From the NCBI GenBank assembly GCA_016192985.1, contig JACPTC010000034.1, positions 1 through 35,607 of the forward strand: a stretch of DNA of 35,607 nucleotides. Reading direction: 5' to 3'. Positions 7,887-15,839 of this stretch are shown one piece after another; the first letter of the stretch is position 1, and each line of letters begins with the position of its first letter. A program made the translations under genes and the position numbers. Under the pieces are notes generated by a model. It was not told the DNA's origin. It saw only the letters and a list, made by a program, of their open reading frames with translations, and searched no databases. The stretch comes from Candidatus Woesearchaeota archaeon (lineage in GTDB: Archaea > Nanobdellota > Nanobdellia > Woesearchaeales > GW2011-AR4).

Positions 7887-9080
7887 ATGGCGCACATAAC
7901 ATATGTTACTAGCGAGAGCGTTACGGAAGGGCACCCTGACAAGATTTGCGACCAGATAAGCGACTCTATTCTTGACAATTTATACGTTCAGGATCCATAT
8001 TCAAGGGTTGCTGTTGAATGCTTGACTACAACAGGGCTGATAGTTGTTGCCGGAGAAATCACAACACGCGGCTATGCAGATGTGCAGGGCATTGCAAGAA
8101 GGACATTAAGGGAAATAGGCTATACAAATCCCCAGTTTGGAATTGACTGCGAGGATGCCGGCGTTTTAGTAAGCATACACGGACAAAGCCAGGATATTGC
8201 CCAGGGTGTTGATGAAAAAAGCGGCAAAGAGCAGGGCGCAGGCGACCAGGGAATGATGTATGGATATGCATGCACAGAAACTCCTGAGATGATGCCGTTG
8301 CCTATTATATTGGCGCACAGGCTGACAATGAAGCTGGCTGAAGCACGGAAAAAAGGACTCATACCTGATCTTGGGCCTGATGGAAAGTCGCAAGTTAGTG
8401 TTGAATACCACGATGGAATTCCAAAAAGGCTAGGTGCAGTCGTCATTGCCCAGCAGCATTTGGAGAAGATAAGTGAGGAAGAGTTGAGGGAAGAGATAAA
8501 GGAAAAAATAATCTATCCTGTATGTGGCAAATGGATTGATGAAAACACTAAAATATACATTAATGCCACCGGAAAATTTGTGATAGGCGGACCCGAAGGC
8601 GATTCAGGAGTTACGGGAAGAAAGATTATTGCAGACACTTATGGCGGAGTTGGAAGGCATGGCGGAGGAGCATTCTCAGGCAAAGACCCGACTAAAGTGG
8701 ACAGAAGCGGGGCTTATGCAGCAAGATATGTCGCAAAAAATGTAGTTGCAGCAGGCTTGGCGGATAAATGTGAAGTCCAGCTGTCATACGCAATCGGAGT
8801 TGCGCAGCCAACATCAATCAATGTTGACACTTTTGGAACCAACAAGATTCCAGAGGAGAAAATTGCTGAGCTTGTCAAAAAACACTTTAAGCTTACACCA
8901 AAATGGATTATCGACCATCTGGACCTAAGAAGGCCCATTTACAGGAAGACAGCGGCATACGGGCATTTTGGAAGAAGCGATCCTGATTTCACGTGGGAAA
9001 AGACTGATATGGCTGATACCCTAAAAATAGAAGCGGGATTGATGAAACCTTTGCGAGCTGAAGCAAAAATTATAGGCTGA
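7887..9080 (+). CDS. metK: S-adenosylmethionine synthetase (bacterial-type)
   Basis: [70 protein letters not shown]. Confidence 0.97.
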   Translation: MAHITYVTSESVTEGHPDKICDQISDSILDNLYVQDPYSRVAVECLTTTGLIVVAGEITTRGYADVQGIARRTLREIGYTNPQFGIDCEDAGVLVSIHGQSQDIAQGVDEKSGKEQGAGDQGMMYGYACTETPEMMPLPIILAHRLTMKLAEARKKGLIPDLGPDGKSQVSVEYHDGIPKRLGAVVIAQQHLEKISEEELREEIKEKIIYPVCGKWIDENTKIYINATGKFVIGGPEGDSGVTGRKIIADTYGGVGRHGGGAFSGKDPTKVDRSGAYAARYVAKNVVAAGLADKCEVQLSYAIGVAQPTSINVDTFGTNKIPEEKIAELVKKHFKLTPKWIIDHLDLRRPIYRKTAAYGHFGRSDPDFTWEKTDMADTLKIEAGLMKPLRAEAKIIG

Positions 9081-9186
9081 AAATTTTGGTGTTTTTTATT
9101 TTAATTCTTGATATTTATTTCTTTTTAATTACTTTATGCATTAAATATATTAAGCAGCTTTAGTTTAATGTGAAATTGGGCTTAAA

Positions 9187-10401
9187 ATGATTTACATCGA
9201 GCTTATTATTGCTGTTTTGCTCGGTGTGCTGTCCGGGGTGATTACGGGCCTGACACCAGGTTTACACATAAACCTTGTCGCTTTGATTCTTTTTAGTTTA
9301 TCACCAATATTATTGGGCTACACAAATGTCCTTGCAGTTGCTTCTTTTATAATTGCGATGTCAATAACGCATACTTTCACTGATTTTATAAGTGCAACTT
9401 ATCTTGGCGCCCCTGCTGATGACACTGCTTTGGCTGTTCTGCCGGCTCACAGAATGCTGCTCCAAGGCATGGGGCATGAAGCTGTAAAATTGACCGTAAT
9501 CGGAAGTTTATTATGCTTAATTTTAACAATTATGCTATCGCCATTATTAATAATTACAGTCCCCCTTATTTTTTCTTATTTAAAAGATTATATCGGGTGG
9601 ATTTTATTTGCAGTTGTTGTTTTTATGATTTTAAGGGAAGAGAATATGAATAAAAGATTTTGGGCTTTTGTGGTTGTTGCTTTATCTGGAATCCTTGGGC
9701 TGATAGTTTTTAACATACCCAATCTTAAAGATCCATTATTGCCAATGCTGTCGGGTTTGTTTGGGGTTAGTGTGCTGCTTTTAAGCTTAACGCAAAAAAC
9801 CGTTTTGCCTATTCAAAGAACAACCGAAATGATAAAAATTAAAACTAAAAATATGTTTAAAGCATTAGGTTCAGGAATTTTCTCAGGTTCTATTGTCTCA
9901 ATATTTCCTGGACTTGGGCCTGCCCAGGCTGCAGTAGTCGCCAGCCAGCTTGTTGGAAAAATTGACGCTTTTAGCTATCTCATACTTGTTGGCGGAATCA
10001 ACACGGTCTCGATGATTATATCGCTGGTAACGTTGTTCACCATTGAAAAAGCCAGAAACGGCTCGATTATTGTTGTGCAGCAATTGATTGGAATCATAGA
10101 CACCAGCACGCTTATCATGTTTTTTGCCGTTGTTTTGGCGTCTGGCGGCATTGCAACATTTTTAACATTGCATGCCAGCAAAGTTTTTTCATCGGCAATT
10201 AATAACATCAATTATCAGGTTTTGATGATTTTTATCATTCTTTTTATTGGAGCAATCGTGCTTTATTTTTCCGGCCTTGTTGGCTTTTTGATTTTGATAA
10301 TTGCAACATTCATCGGATTAATACCAAATATTGCAGAAGTAAGCAGAAGCAGCTCAATGGCTTGCTTATTGGTGCCGATAATTTTGGTGAATGTTTTGTG
10401 A
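9187..10401 (+). CDS. TctA-family (DUF112-like) membrane transporter
   Basis: GVLSGVITGLTPGLHINLVAL, internal second GLGPAQAAV motif, ~11 TM. Confidence 0.8.
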   Translation: MIYIELIIAVLLGVLSGVITGLTPGLHINLVALILFSLSPILLGYTNVLAVASFIIAMSITHTFTDFISATYLGAPADDTALAVLPAHRMLLQGMGHEAVKLTVIGSLLCLILTIMLSPLLIITVPLIFSYLKDYIGWILFAVVVFMILREENMNKRFWAFVVVALSGILGLIVFNIPNLKDPLLPMLSGLFGVSVLLLSLTQKTVLPIQRTTEMIKIKTKNMFKALGSGIFSGSIVSIFPGLGPAQAAVVASQLVGKIDAFSYLILVGGINTVSMIISLVTLFTIEKARNGSIIVVQQLIGIIDTSTLIMFFAVVLASGGIATFLTLHASKVFSSAINNINYQVLMIFIILFIGAIVLYFSGLVGFLILIIATFIGLIPNIAEVSRSSSMACLLVPIILVNVL

Positions 10402-10479
10402 GTTTTTACTTATTTTTAAGCATCCGGAAAAATTGGCAAAACAACAACATTTTTAAAATAGGAAATATTCCAAATCGGA

Positions 10480-10737
10480 ATGGAAGGCGTCATTGTGAAT
10501 TTTAGGGGAAGCAGAAGAGTAAAAAAAGGCAACCACATGATTGTAGAAATTAAAGGGATACAAAGCAGGGATGAAGCATCAAAGCTTGTAGGCAGAGCTG
10601 TTGCATGGAAGACTTCTTCAGGAAAAACCATAAGCGGAAAAATTGCCTCGGCACATGGCAACAGCGGCGCCTTAAGGATTGTTTTTGAAAAAGGCATGCC
10701 TGGGCAGAGCATAGGCACTAGGATTTCCATTGGGTAA
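10480..10737 (+). CDS. rpl35ae: Ribosomal protein L35Ae
   Basis: GVIVNFRGSRRVKKGNHMIVEI...GRAVAWKTSSGKTISGKIASAHGNSGALRIVFEKGMPGQSIGTRI. Confidence 0.85.
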   Translation: MEGVIVNFRGSRRVKKGNHMIVEIKGIQSRDEASKLVGRAVAWKTSSGKTISGKIASAHGNSGALRIVFEKGMPGQSIGTRISIG

Positions 10738-11623
10738 GCCCGCTCATTCTTTCTAGATAATGGTTTAATAGCATGACCGATGCATCAACGAACCTTCTTT
10801 CCTTCCCTAGTTCTTTTGCAGATTCTGCCTTAAGGTCATCTCTTGACGCTTCTGCAACCGCTTTTGAGTAATGCATCGCATTGTCTATCCAAAGAACATC
10901 ACCAAAAAGCGCCCTAACCGCTTCTTTTGTGCTTATCTTTTTTAGACCTTCATTCAGCGCAGTTAGCACCAAAAGAACATTGTAAACAGGTTGATTTGAA
11001 AAATCCGGTACAAAAATTTCACCTGTTGCATTATCAATTATTCTAATTCCCGCACGCTCCAAATTTGTCTTTATTTCTGAATACTCTGCAAATTTCCTTA
11101 AGTCCCATCTGGAAAGAGCATATTCAAGCGGAATTCTAAGACGGCTTACATATTCTTGTACAACAGTGCCCGCGTTTCTGTCTTCCCCAACATTAAAGAC
11201 AGGGAATCTTCCGTCTCCAAGTTTTTTAACATGCTCGGTTACATACAGACTCTGCGGCAGCTCACCGGATAAAACAATCTCATCAATATATTGTGGCACT
11301 TTAAAGCCATGCTGCCTTAATTCTTTAGCTGCCTTTTCTCGTGAAGCTGAGCTGTAGAAGGTTATTCTTCCATCAACAGTTGCAGCTAGCTGGAATTCAA
11401 TTCCGAACCTGTTTACAAACTTGCTTACTATTGGCTTTTTGTTTCTTGCTGTGGGATGCAGCAGTTGTTCGCCTTCATTCGCAACAATCAAGCTTAAAGC
11501 TCCGCTTACGCCTCTGACTAAGAAATTCGCAAGGTGCTGGGTTTCTTTTCTTAAACTGCCATCCGGATTATAGAGTGTTTCCCTAACATATGATGGACTT
11601 AAGTCATATCCCGAATTTGCCAT
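10718..11623 (-). CDS. Hypothetical protein, 301 aa
   Basis: Long ORF with protein-like composition, convergent with L35Ae and overlapping its end. Confidence 0.7.
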   Translation of the reverse strand: MANSGYDLSPSYVRETLYNPDGSLRKETQHLANFLVRGVSGALSLIVANEGEQLLHPTARNKKPIVSKFVNRFGIEFQLAATVDGRITFYSSASREKAAKELRQHGFKVPQYIDEIVLSGELPQSLYVTEHVKKLGDGRFPVFNVGEDRNAGTVVQEYVSRLRIPLEYALSRWDLRKFAEYSEIKTNLERAGIRIIDNATGEIFVPDFSNQPVYNVLLVLTALNEGLKKISTKEAVRALFGDVLWIDNAMHYSKAVAEASRDDLKAESAKELGKERRFVDASVMLLNHYLERMSGLTQWKS

Positions 11624-11763
11624 AGCTAAAGGATAGGCAGTGATGTTTTTAAATGTTTAGATTTTTAACTACCATTAAGTTACATTCAAATAGAATATGT
11701 CAAAATTTTGTTGTTTATCATTACAGAATAGACAGATGACTCGAATACACTTGAATAAAAAAC

Positions 11764-11970
11764 CTATTCCCTAAACTTGTAAATATAGGAATTTTTCCCT
11801 TGCCCCTGCTTATTGGGGTATTTGAAGCTTACAGCAGAGCTGTCCCTTAATTTTTTAAGGCAAGTTGTCACAGAGCCGAGAGAGGCGTGCAGCCTGTTGG
11901 CTATCTCTTTTGATGTGAACCACTTGTTTTTGTGTCTCCTCAGAAAAGTATAAACCTCTTGCTGTCCCAT
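11764..11970 (-). CDS. Small winged-helix DNA-binding protein
   Basis: WFTSKEIANRLHASLGSVTTCLKKLRD HTH pattern. Confidence 0.65.
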   Translation of the reverse strand: MGQQEVYTFLRRHKNKWFTSKEIANRLHASLGSVTTCLKKLRDSSAVSFKYPNKQGQGKNSYIYKFRE

Positions 11971-12015
11971 TTAATTGAGTATGCATAACTATTATTTAAG
12001 CCTTGTTCATTAAAG

Positions 12016-12356
12016 GGTTCTGTAGAAAATAATATTAACCCAGACAGCCATTAGGCTGTAAGGGGGTGGGGAGCACACCCCGCCATGATGTTATTGATGC
12101 GAAAAAGCTAATGACCGACAAAAGAATTTATCTAGGTGACAAAGGCTACAATAGCGGAAAGAAAATGGGAAAGTTTTATGACGAGAAAGTTTACAGAATG
12201 AGAAATTCAATAGAATCTGTCTTTGGAAGCCTCAAAAGACGGTTCGGCTCATCAGTAATGAGCCGCACCTTTAAAATGCAAAGAGCAGAAATATTATCAA
12301 GAATCGCGATTTATAATTTAAATTCTTTTTTTATGTGGCTTATTTTCTACAGAACC
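12016..12356 (+). mobile_element. Internally deleted IS remnant with 17-bp perfect TIRs
   Basis: GGTTCTGTAGAAAATAA (12016-12032) and TTATTTTCTACAGAACC (12340-12356). Contains a transposase C-terminal fragment (GDKGYNSGKK...RNSIESVFGSLKRRFGSSVMSRT). Confidence 0.88.
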
Positions 12357-12359
12357 TAG
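12066..12359 (+). pseudogene. DDE transposase C-terminal fragment (IS5/IS4-like)
   Basis: IYLGDKGYNSGKK and E-containing RNSIESVFGSLKRRF motif; N-terminal half missing. Confidence 0.8.
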
Positions 12360-12362
12360 GCG

Positions 12363-13253
12363 TTAGTTTTTAGTCAGCACAATCACTTCCCCTTCATCGT
12401 CTATCAAGATGGAATGCTCTGCCTGAGCAACAATTCCTTTGCTCACTTCAACCAAAGGCGGAAACTGGTGTGATATTCCAAGCTGTGTTAATTCCCTTAA
12501 TGCGAAATTTGCTTTTGCTCCGAATTTTTTGGTGAGCCATCTTTTTGCAAATGGAAGTCCGTCATATCTTTTAATTTCTTTCAAAACCTCCCTTGTAATG
12601 GGGCTTCTTGCAGGCTTTTTATGCTCGAGCATGAATACCGTTGGCAATCCCTGCTCATGCACAACCCCATTGCCTGTTGTTGAAAATGGCTCAACTGCAA
12701 AAGCCATTCCTTTCTTCAAAATTGCTTTATCTCCATTGTCAATATTCGGAATTGTTGGCTTGGTGTGTATATTGTACAAATCCAAGCCATGTCCAGATAA
12801 ATTTCTGACAGGAGCGTAGCCATAACTGGATATTATGTCATTTATCACTTTACCAATTTGCCTTAACTCAGTGCCAACATTAGTAATTTTTAGAGCTTCT
12901 TCTAAGGCTTTTTGAGCTGCTTTAACCAAGTCATTGTATTTTCCAGACAAATCAACTGTGTAAGCAGTGTCTCCGATTGCGCCATCAACATGAACGCCCA
13001 AATCAAGGCTTACAACCTGCTCGTCAAAAACAGTTTTATCATCCTCTTCTACGCAGAAATGCGCTGCAATCTCGTTGCAGGAAATCTGAACAGGAAAAGC
13101 GGGCTTTCCATCCAACTCAAAAATTTTTTTCTCAATTAATTCTGTTGTTTCTAATAATGAATTGCCTTTCTTAATCAATGACTTGCCGTATTCAAGAACC
13201 TCTGCCGAAATTCTGCCTGCCTTGATGTAATTCTGCTTGGTTTGCTCTTCCAT
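12363..13253 (-). CDS. map: Methionine aminopeptidase, type II (archaeal)
   Basis: SCNEIAAHFC, SLDLGVHVDGAIGDTAYTVDL, NLSGHGLDLYNIHTKPTIPN, EPFSTTGNG. Confidence 0.95.
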   Translation of the reverse strand: MEEQTKQNYIKAGRISAEVLEYGKSLIKKGNSLLETTELIEKKIFELDGKPAFPVQISCNEIAAHFCVEEDDKTVFDEQVVSLDLGVHVDGAIGDTAYTVDLSGKYNDLVKAAQKALEEALKITNVGTELRQIGKVINDIISSYGYAPVRNLSGHGLDLYNIHTKPTIPNIDNGDKAILKKGMAFAVEPFSTTGNGVVHEQGLPTVFMLEHKKPARSPITREVLKEIKRYDGLPFAKRWLTKKFGAKANFALRELTQLGISHQFPPLVEVSKGIVAQAEHSILIDDEGEVIVLTKN

Positions 13254-13303
13254 TCAGAAAAGATTAAAGAAAGTTTATTTAAAGGTTTTGGGCTATTAGG
13301 CTA

Positions 13304-14653
13304 TTACGCGTACATTCTGTCTGGGAAATTTCTCGCTAAATCGCGAGATTCTAAACTTACATTTGCTCTGTCAATTATCACTCTTCTGAACATCCATGCT
13401 ATTCTGTCCATCTCTCCTTCCCTCATGCCCTGGATAGTCACTTCAGGAGTTCCCATTCTTATCCCACTTGTCTTGAACACTGAGGTATCATAAGGCAAAG
13501 CATTTGAATTTGCAAAAATTCCGTTTCTATCAAGCCAAGTTTCCACTTCTTTAGAATATGTGCCAGTAAGCCTTCTCACATTAAGTGCCACTTGATGGCT
13601 TCTGGTATATCCAAATTCTTTTGCATCGGGTGTTAGTCCATATTTATCAAGTGCTTCAGCCAAGGCTTGTGCATTTCTTATCGTTTGTGAAGCATACTCG
13701 GGCCCATGCTGTTTATATTCTCTTAATGTGACAATTAAAGCAGGTATTCTGTGCAAATGGTGGCTGCTAGTTGTACCAGGCATTATTCCTTTGTCTATAG
13801 CTACTATCAATGGATCATCTGGTGGTAAGTTAGAATAAATAATCCCTCCTTGAGGACCTGCTAGTGTTTTGTGTGTGCTTCCTCCCACAACTTCAGCCCC
13901 TTCTTTAAGAGGTTGTTGAAATTGTCCACCAACAATAAGTCCCAAAACATGAGCACCATCATAATAAATTCTAGTTCCAGTTTGTTGGCAAATTTCTGTA
14001 ATCGCGCCAATATCTTCTGGAAACAAAAACAAACTTTTTCCCAAGACAATTAATTTTGGCTTGTAGCGCTCAATTAATTTTGCTGTTGCCACGCCATCCA
14101 TATGATAACCATCTTCTGTGACCGGTATCGGTATTAAATGCTCTTTTAGTTCCCTGCCTCGTACCGTAACCCTCTTGCCCAAAGAGCCGACATCAGCATG
14201 GCTTATGTGGCCTCCTTTATAGATTGTATTAGCCATTACAAAATCTCCGCCTTGTAAATAATTGAGAAACACTGCCATATTCACGTTGTTGCCGCTAATT
14301 GGCCTTATATCAACCCATTTGGCACCCATTAAATCCTTGGCTTCCGCTATTGCTATGGTTTCCAACGCATCACTTGCTTGTGTCCCTGGGTAATATCTTT
14401 TGCCAACGTGTCCTTCTGCATATCTTCCATCAAGTCCTGCAAGTTCGCCAAGCCACGACATCAATTTGGCTTTTGGGCTCTTCCTATTTTCGCTTGGGAT
14501 AAGATTAATACCTCTTTTTATTCTCTGCTCCCTGGCAGACCATAGAATTCCTTGTATATCTGAAGTATCTACACCAATACCTGTAGAATTAACAACAAGC
14601 ATCCTAATTGCTTGTTCCATCAAAACATCCAAATCGCCTTGAGTTGCTGGCAT
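13304..14653 (-). CDS. glyA: Serine hydroxymethyltransferase-like PLP enzyme
   Basis: NLIPSENRKSPKAK, GKRYYPGTQ, YYDGAHVLGLI, GGSTHKTLAGPQGGII. Divergent; exact function uncertain. Confidence 0.8.
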   Translation of the reverse strand: MPATQGDLDVLMEQAIRMLVVNSTGIGVDTSDIQGILWSAREQRIKRGINLIPSENRKSPKAKLMSWLGELAGLDGRYAEGHVGKRYYPGTQASDALETIAIAEAKDLMGAKWVDIRPISGNNVNMAVFLNYLQGGDFVMANTIYKGGHISHADVGSLGKRVTVRGRELKEHLIPIPVTEDGYHMDGVATAKLIERYKPKLIVLGKSLFLFPEDIGAITEICQQTGTRIYYDGAHVLGLIVGGQFQQPLKEGAEVVGGSTHKTLAGPQGGIIYSNLPPDDPLIVAIDKGIMPGTTSSHHLHRIPALIVTLREYKQHGPEYASQTIRNAQALAEALDKYGLTPDAKEFGYTRSHQVALNVRRLTGTYSKEVETWLDRNGIFANSNALPYDTSVFKTSGIRMGTPEVTIQGMREGEMDRIAWMFRRVIIDRANVSLESRDLARNFPDRMYA

Positions 14654-14771
14654 TACATCACATGCAAAAAGTTTTGATATAAAAATGTTTTGTCGATACT
14701 TAAAAATTTTCACTACTAAAATTTGAAACAAAATTAAATCTTATTCTTTTGCTGACCCAATTATGGCGCGA

Positions 14772-15182
14772 TTATTTGCCGTGCATCTTTGCGCAGTGCG
14801 AGCAGCAAAAAGTCATGGTTTTTCCGTTTATTTTTTCCTTGTAGCCTCCGGAATAAACCTTACAGCCGCATGGGCATGTTGCAATCCTCGGTTCTATAGA
14901 GATATGAATCAGGTCTCCAAATTTGTCGAACATTTCGTTTGTGAATTTTTTCCCCTCAGCAGTCAGATGATAAACTTTCTTTTCCCTTTTGCCGATGTTG
15001 TCGTGCTTTATCAGCTTGTTTTTTCTCAGCAGCTCAAGAAAAGGATAAACATGGCTTGCGCTGATTTTCTTGCGGAATTTCTCTTCAAGATCCTTGATTA
15101 GGTCATAGCCATGCTTTGGGCCATTGGCAATAAGGCATAATGTATAAAATTTCAGCATATTTGTTATTTTTATATCAGCCAT
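14772..15182 (-). CDS. PadR-like regulator with C-terminal Cys-rich TRASH-like metal-binding tail
   Basis: KFYTLCLIANGPKHGYDLIKDLEEKFRKKISASHVYPFLELLRKNKLI... then ATCPCGCKVYSGGYKEKINGKTMTFCCSHCAKMHGK. Confidence 0.82.
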   Translation of the reverse strand: MADIKITNMLKFYTLCLIANGPKHGYDLIKDLEEKFRKKISASHVYPFLELLRKNKLIKHDNIGKREKKVYHLTAEGKKFTNEMFDKFGDLIHISIEPRIATCPCGCKVYSGGYKEKINGKTMTFCCSHCAKMHGK

Positions 15183-15200
15183 AACCAGCTTGAGAATCAT

Positions 15201-15300
15201 TGGCTATAAATACTTTTCCTTTTTTGATATATCCTTTTTTGATATAAATCGAAAAGTTTAAATATTAGCCCTGATATATCAAAAGCAGATATATTTTATC
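15201..15300. promoter_or_regulatory. Divergent promoter with repeated GATATA(T) operator-like boxes
   Basis: TTTTTTGATATATCC (15220-15234) and TTTTTTGATATAAAT (15235-15249) in tandem, then GATATATCAAAA (15273-15284) and GATATATTTT inverted. The TATA-like GAAAAGTTTAAATA (+) lies between and TATTTATAG (-) is adjacent. Confidence 0.65.
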
Positions 15301-15385
15301 GCAGCCTCAGCTGCAAAATACCAATAAGAAAGCATAAATAACTAATTTAGAAAGTTATGAAAGACAAGAAGCAAAAGGTGCGAGC

Positions 15386-15832
15386 ATGGATAAAAGTAAT
15401 ATGATTGTCTATACTATTTTAGGAGTCGCATTAATAATCGCAGTTTACACTTTGCTCACTTTTGTGAAAAGTGGTGATGAACCAGCTTTAGGCTCAGATT
15501 ATTTTTCAAACAAATTCAAATCTATAACAACCGGAGGCACCGAAAACGGAGATATTTCAGTTGAATTAACACCCAAAGGCGTGAATAACGGCATTCTGGA
15601 AGTTGCTATTTCTATCAATACCCACTCTGCCGAACTGAGCCAATTTGATTTAAAGCAAATAGCCACGCTTGAGTACAATGGCAAATCAATTAAGCCATCG
15701 TCAGCGCCGCAGTTAAGCGGCCATCATGCTTCTGGAGACTTGCTGTTTAAAGTGAATGATGACATTGAGAAATTTGTAATAACTATTATCGGCATGCCCA
15801 AGACTGAAAAAAGAGTGTTCGAATGGAGGTAA
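15386..15832 (+). CDS. Membrane-anchored extracytoplasmic protein
   Basis: Single N-terminal TM and beta-rich domain; immediately upstream of copA. Confidence 0.7.
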   Translation: MDKSNMIVYTILGVALIIAVYTLLTFVKSGDEPALGSDYFSNKFKSITTGGTENGDISVELTPKGVNNGILEVAISINTHSAELSQFDLKQIATLEYNGKSIKPSSAPQLSGHHASGDLLFKVNDDIEKFVITIIGMPKTEKRVFEWR

Positions 15833-15839
15833 ATTTAAA

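Noticed and set aside
7740-7890. SAM riboswitch upstream of metK
   Set aside because: The leader is short and has only the palindrome; no multi-helix junction resembling known SAM riboswitches, which are bacterial.
8059-8446. Minus-strand ORFs inside metK, and similar shadow ORFs inside copA (16886-17783), ccdA, the subtilase and others
   Set aside because: Antisense shadows of strongly supported coding regions, with no family motifs of their own.
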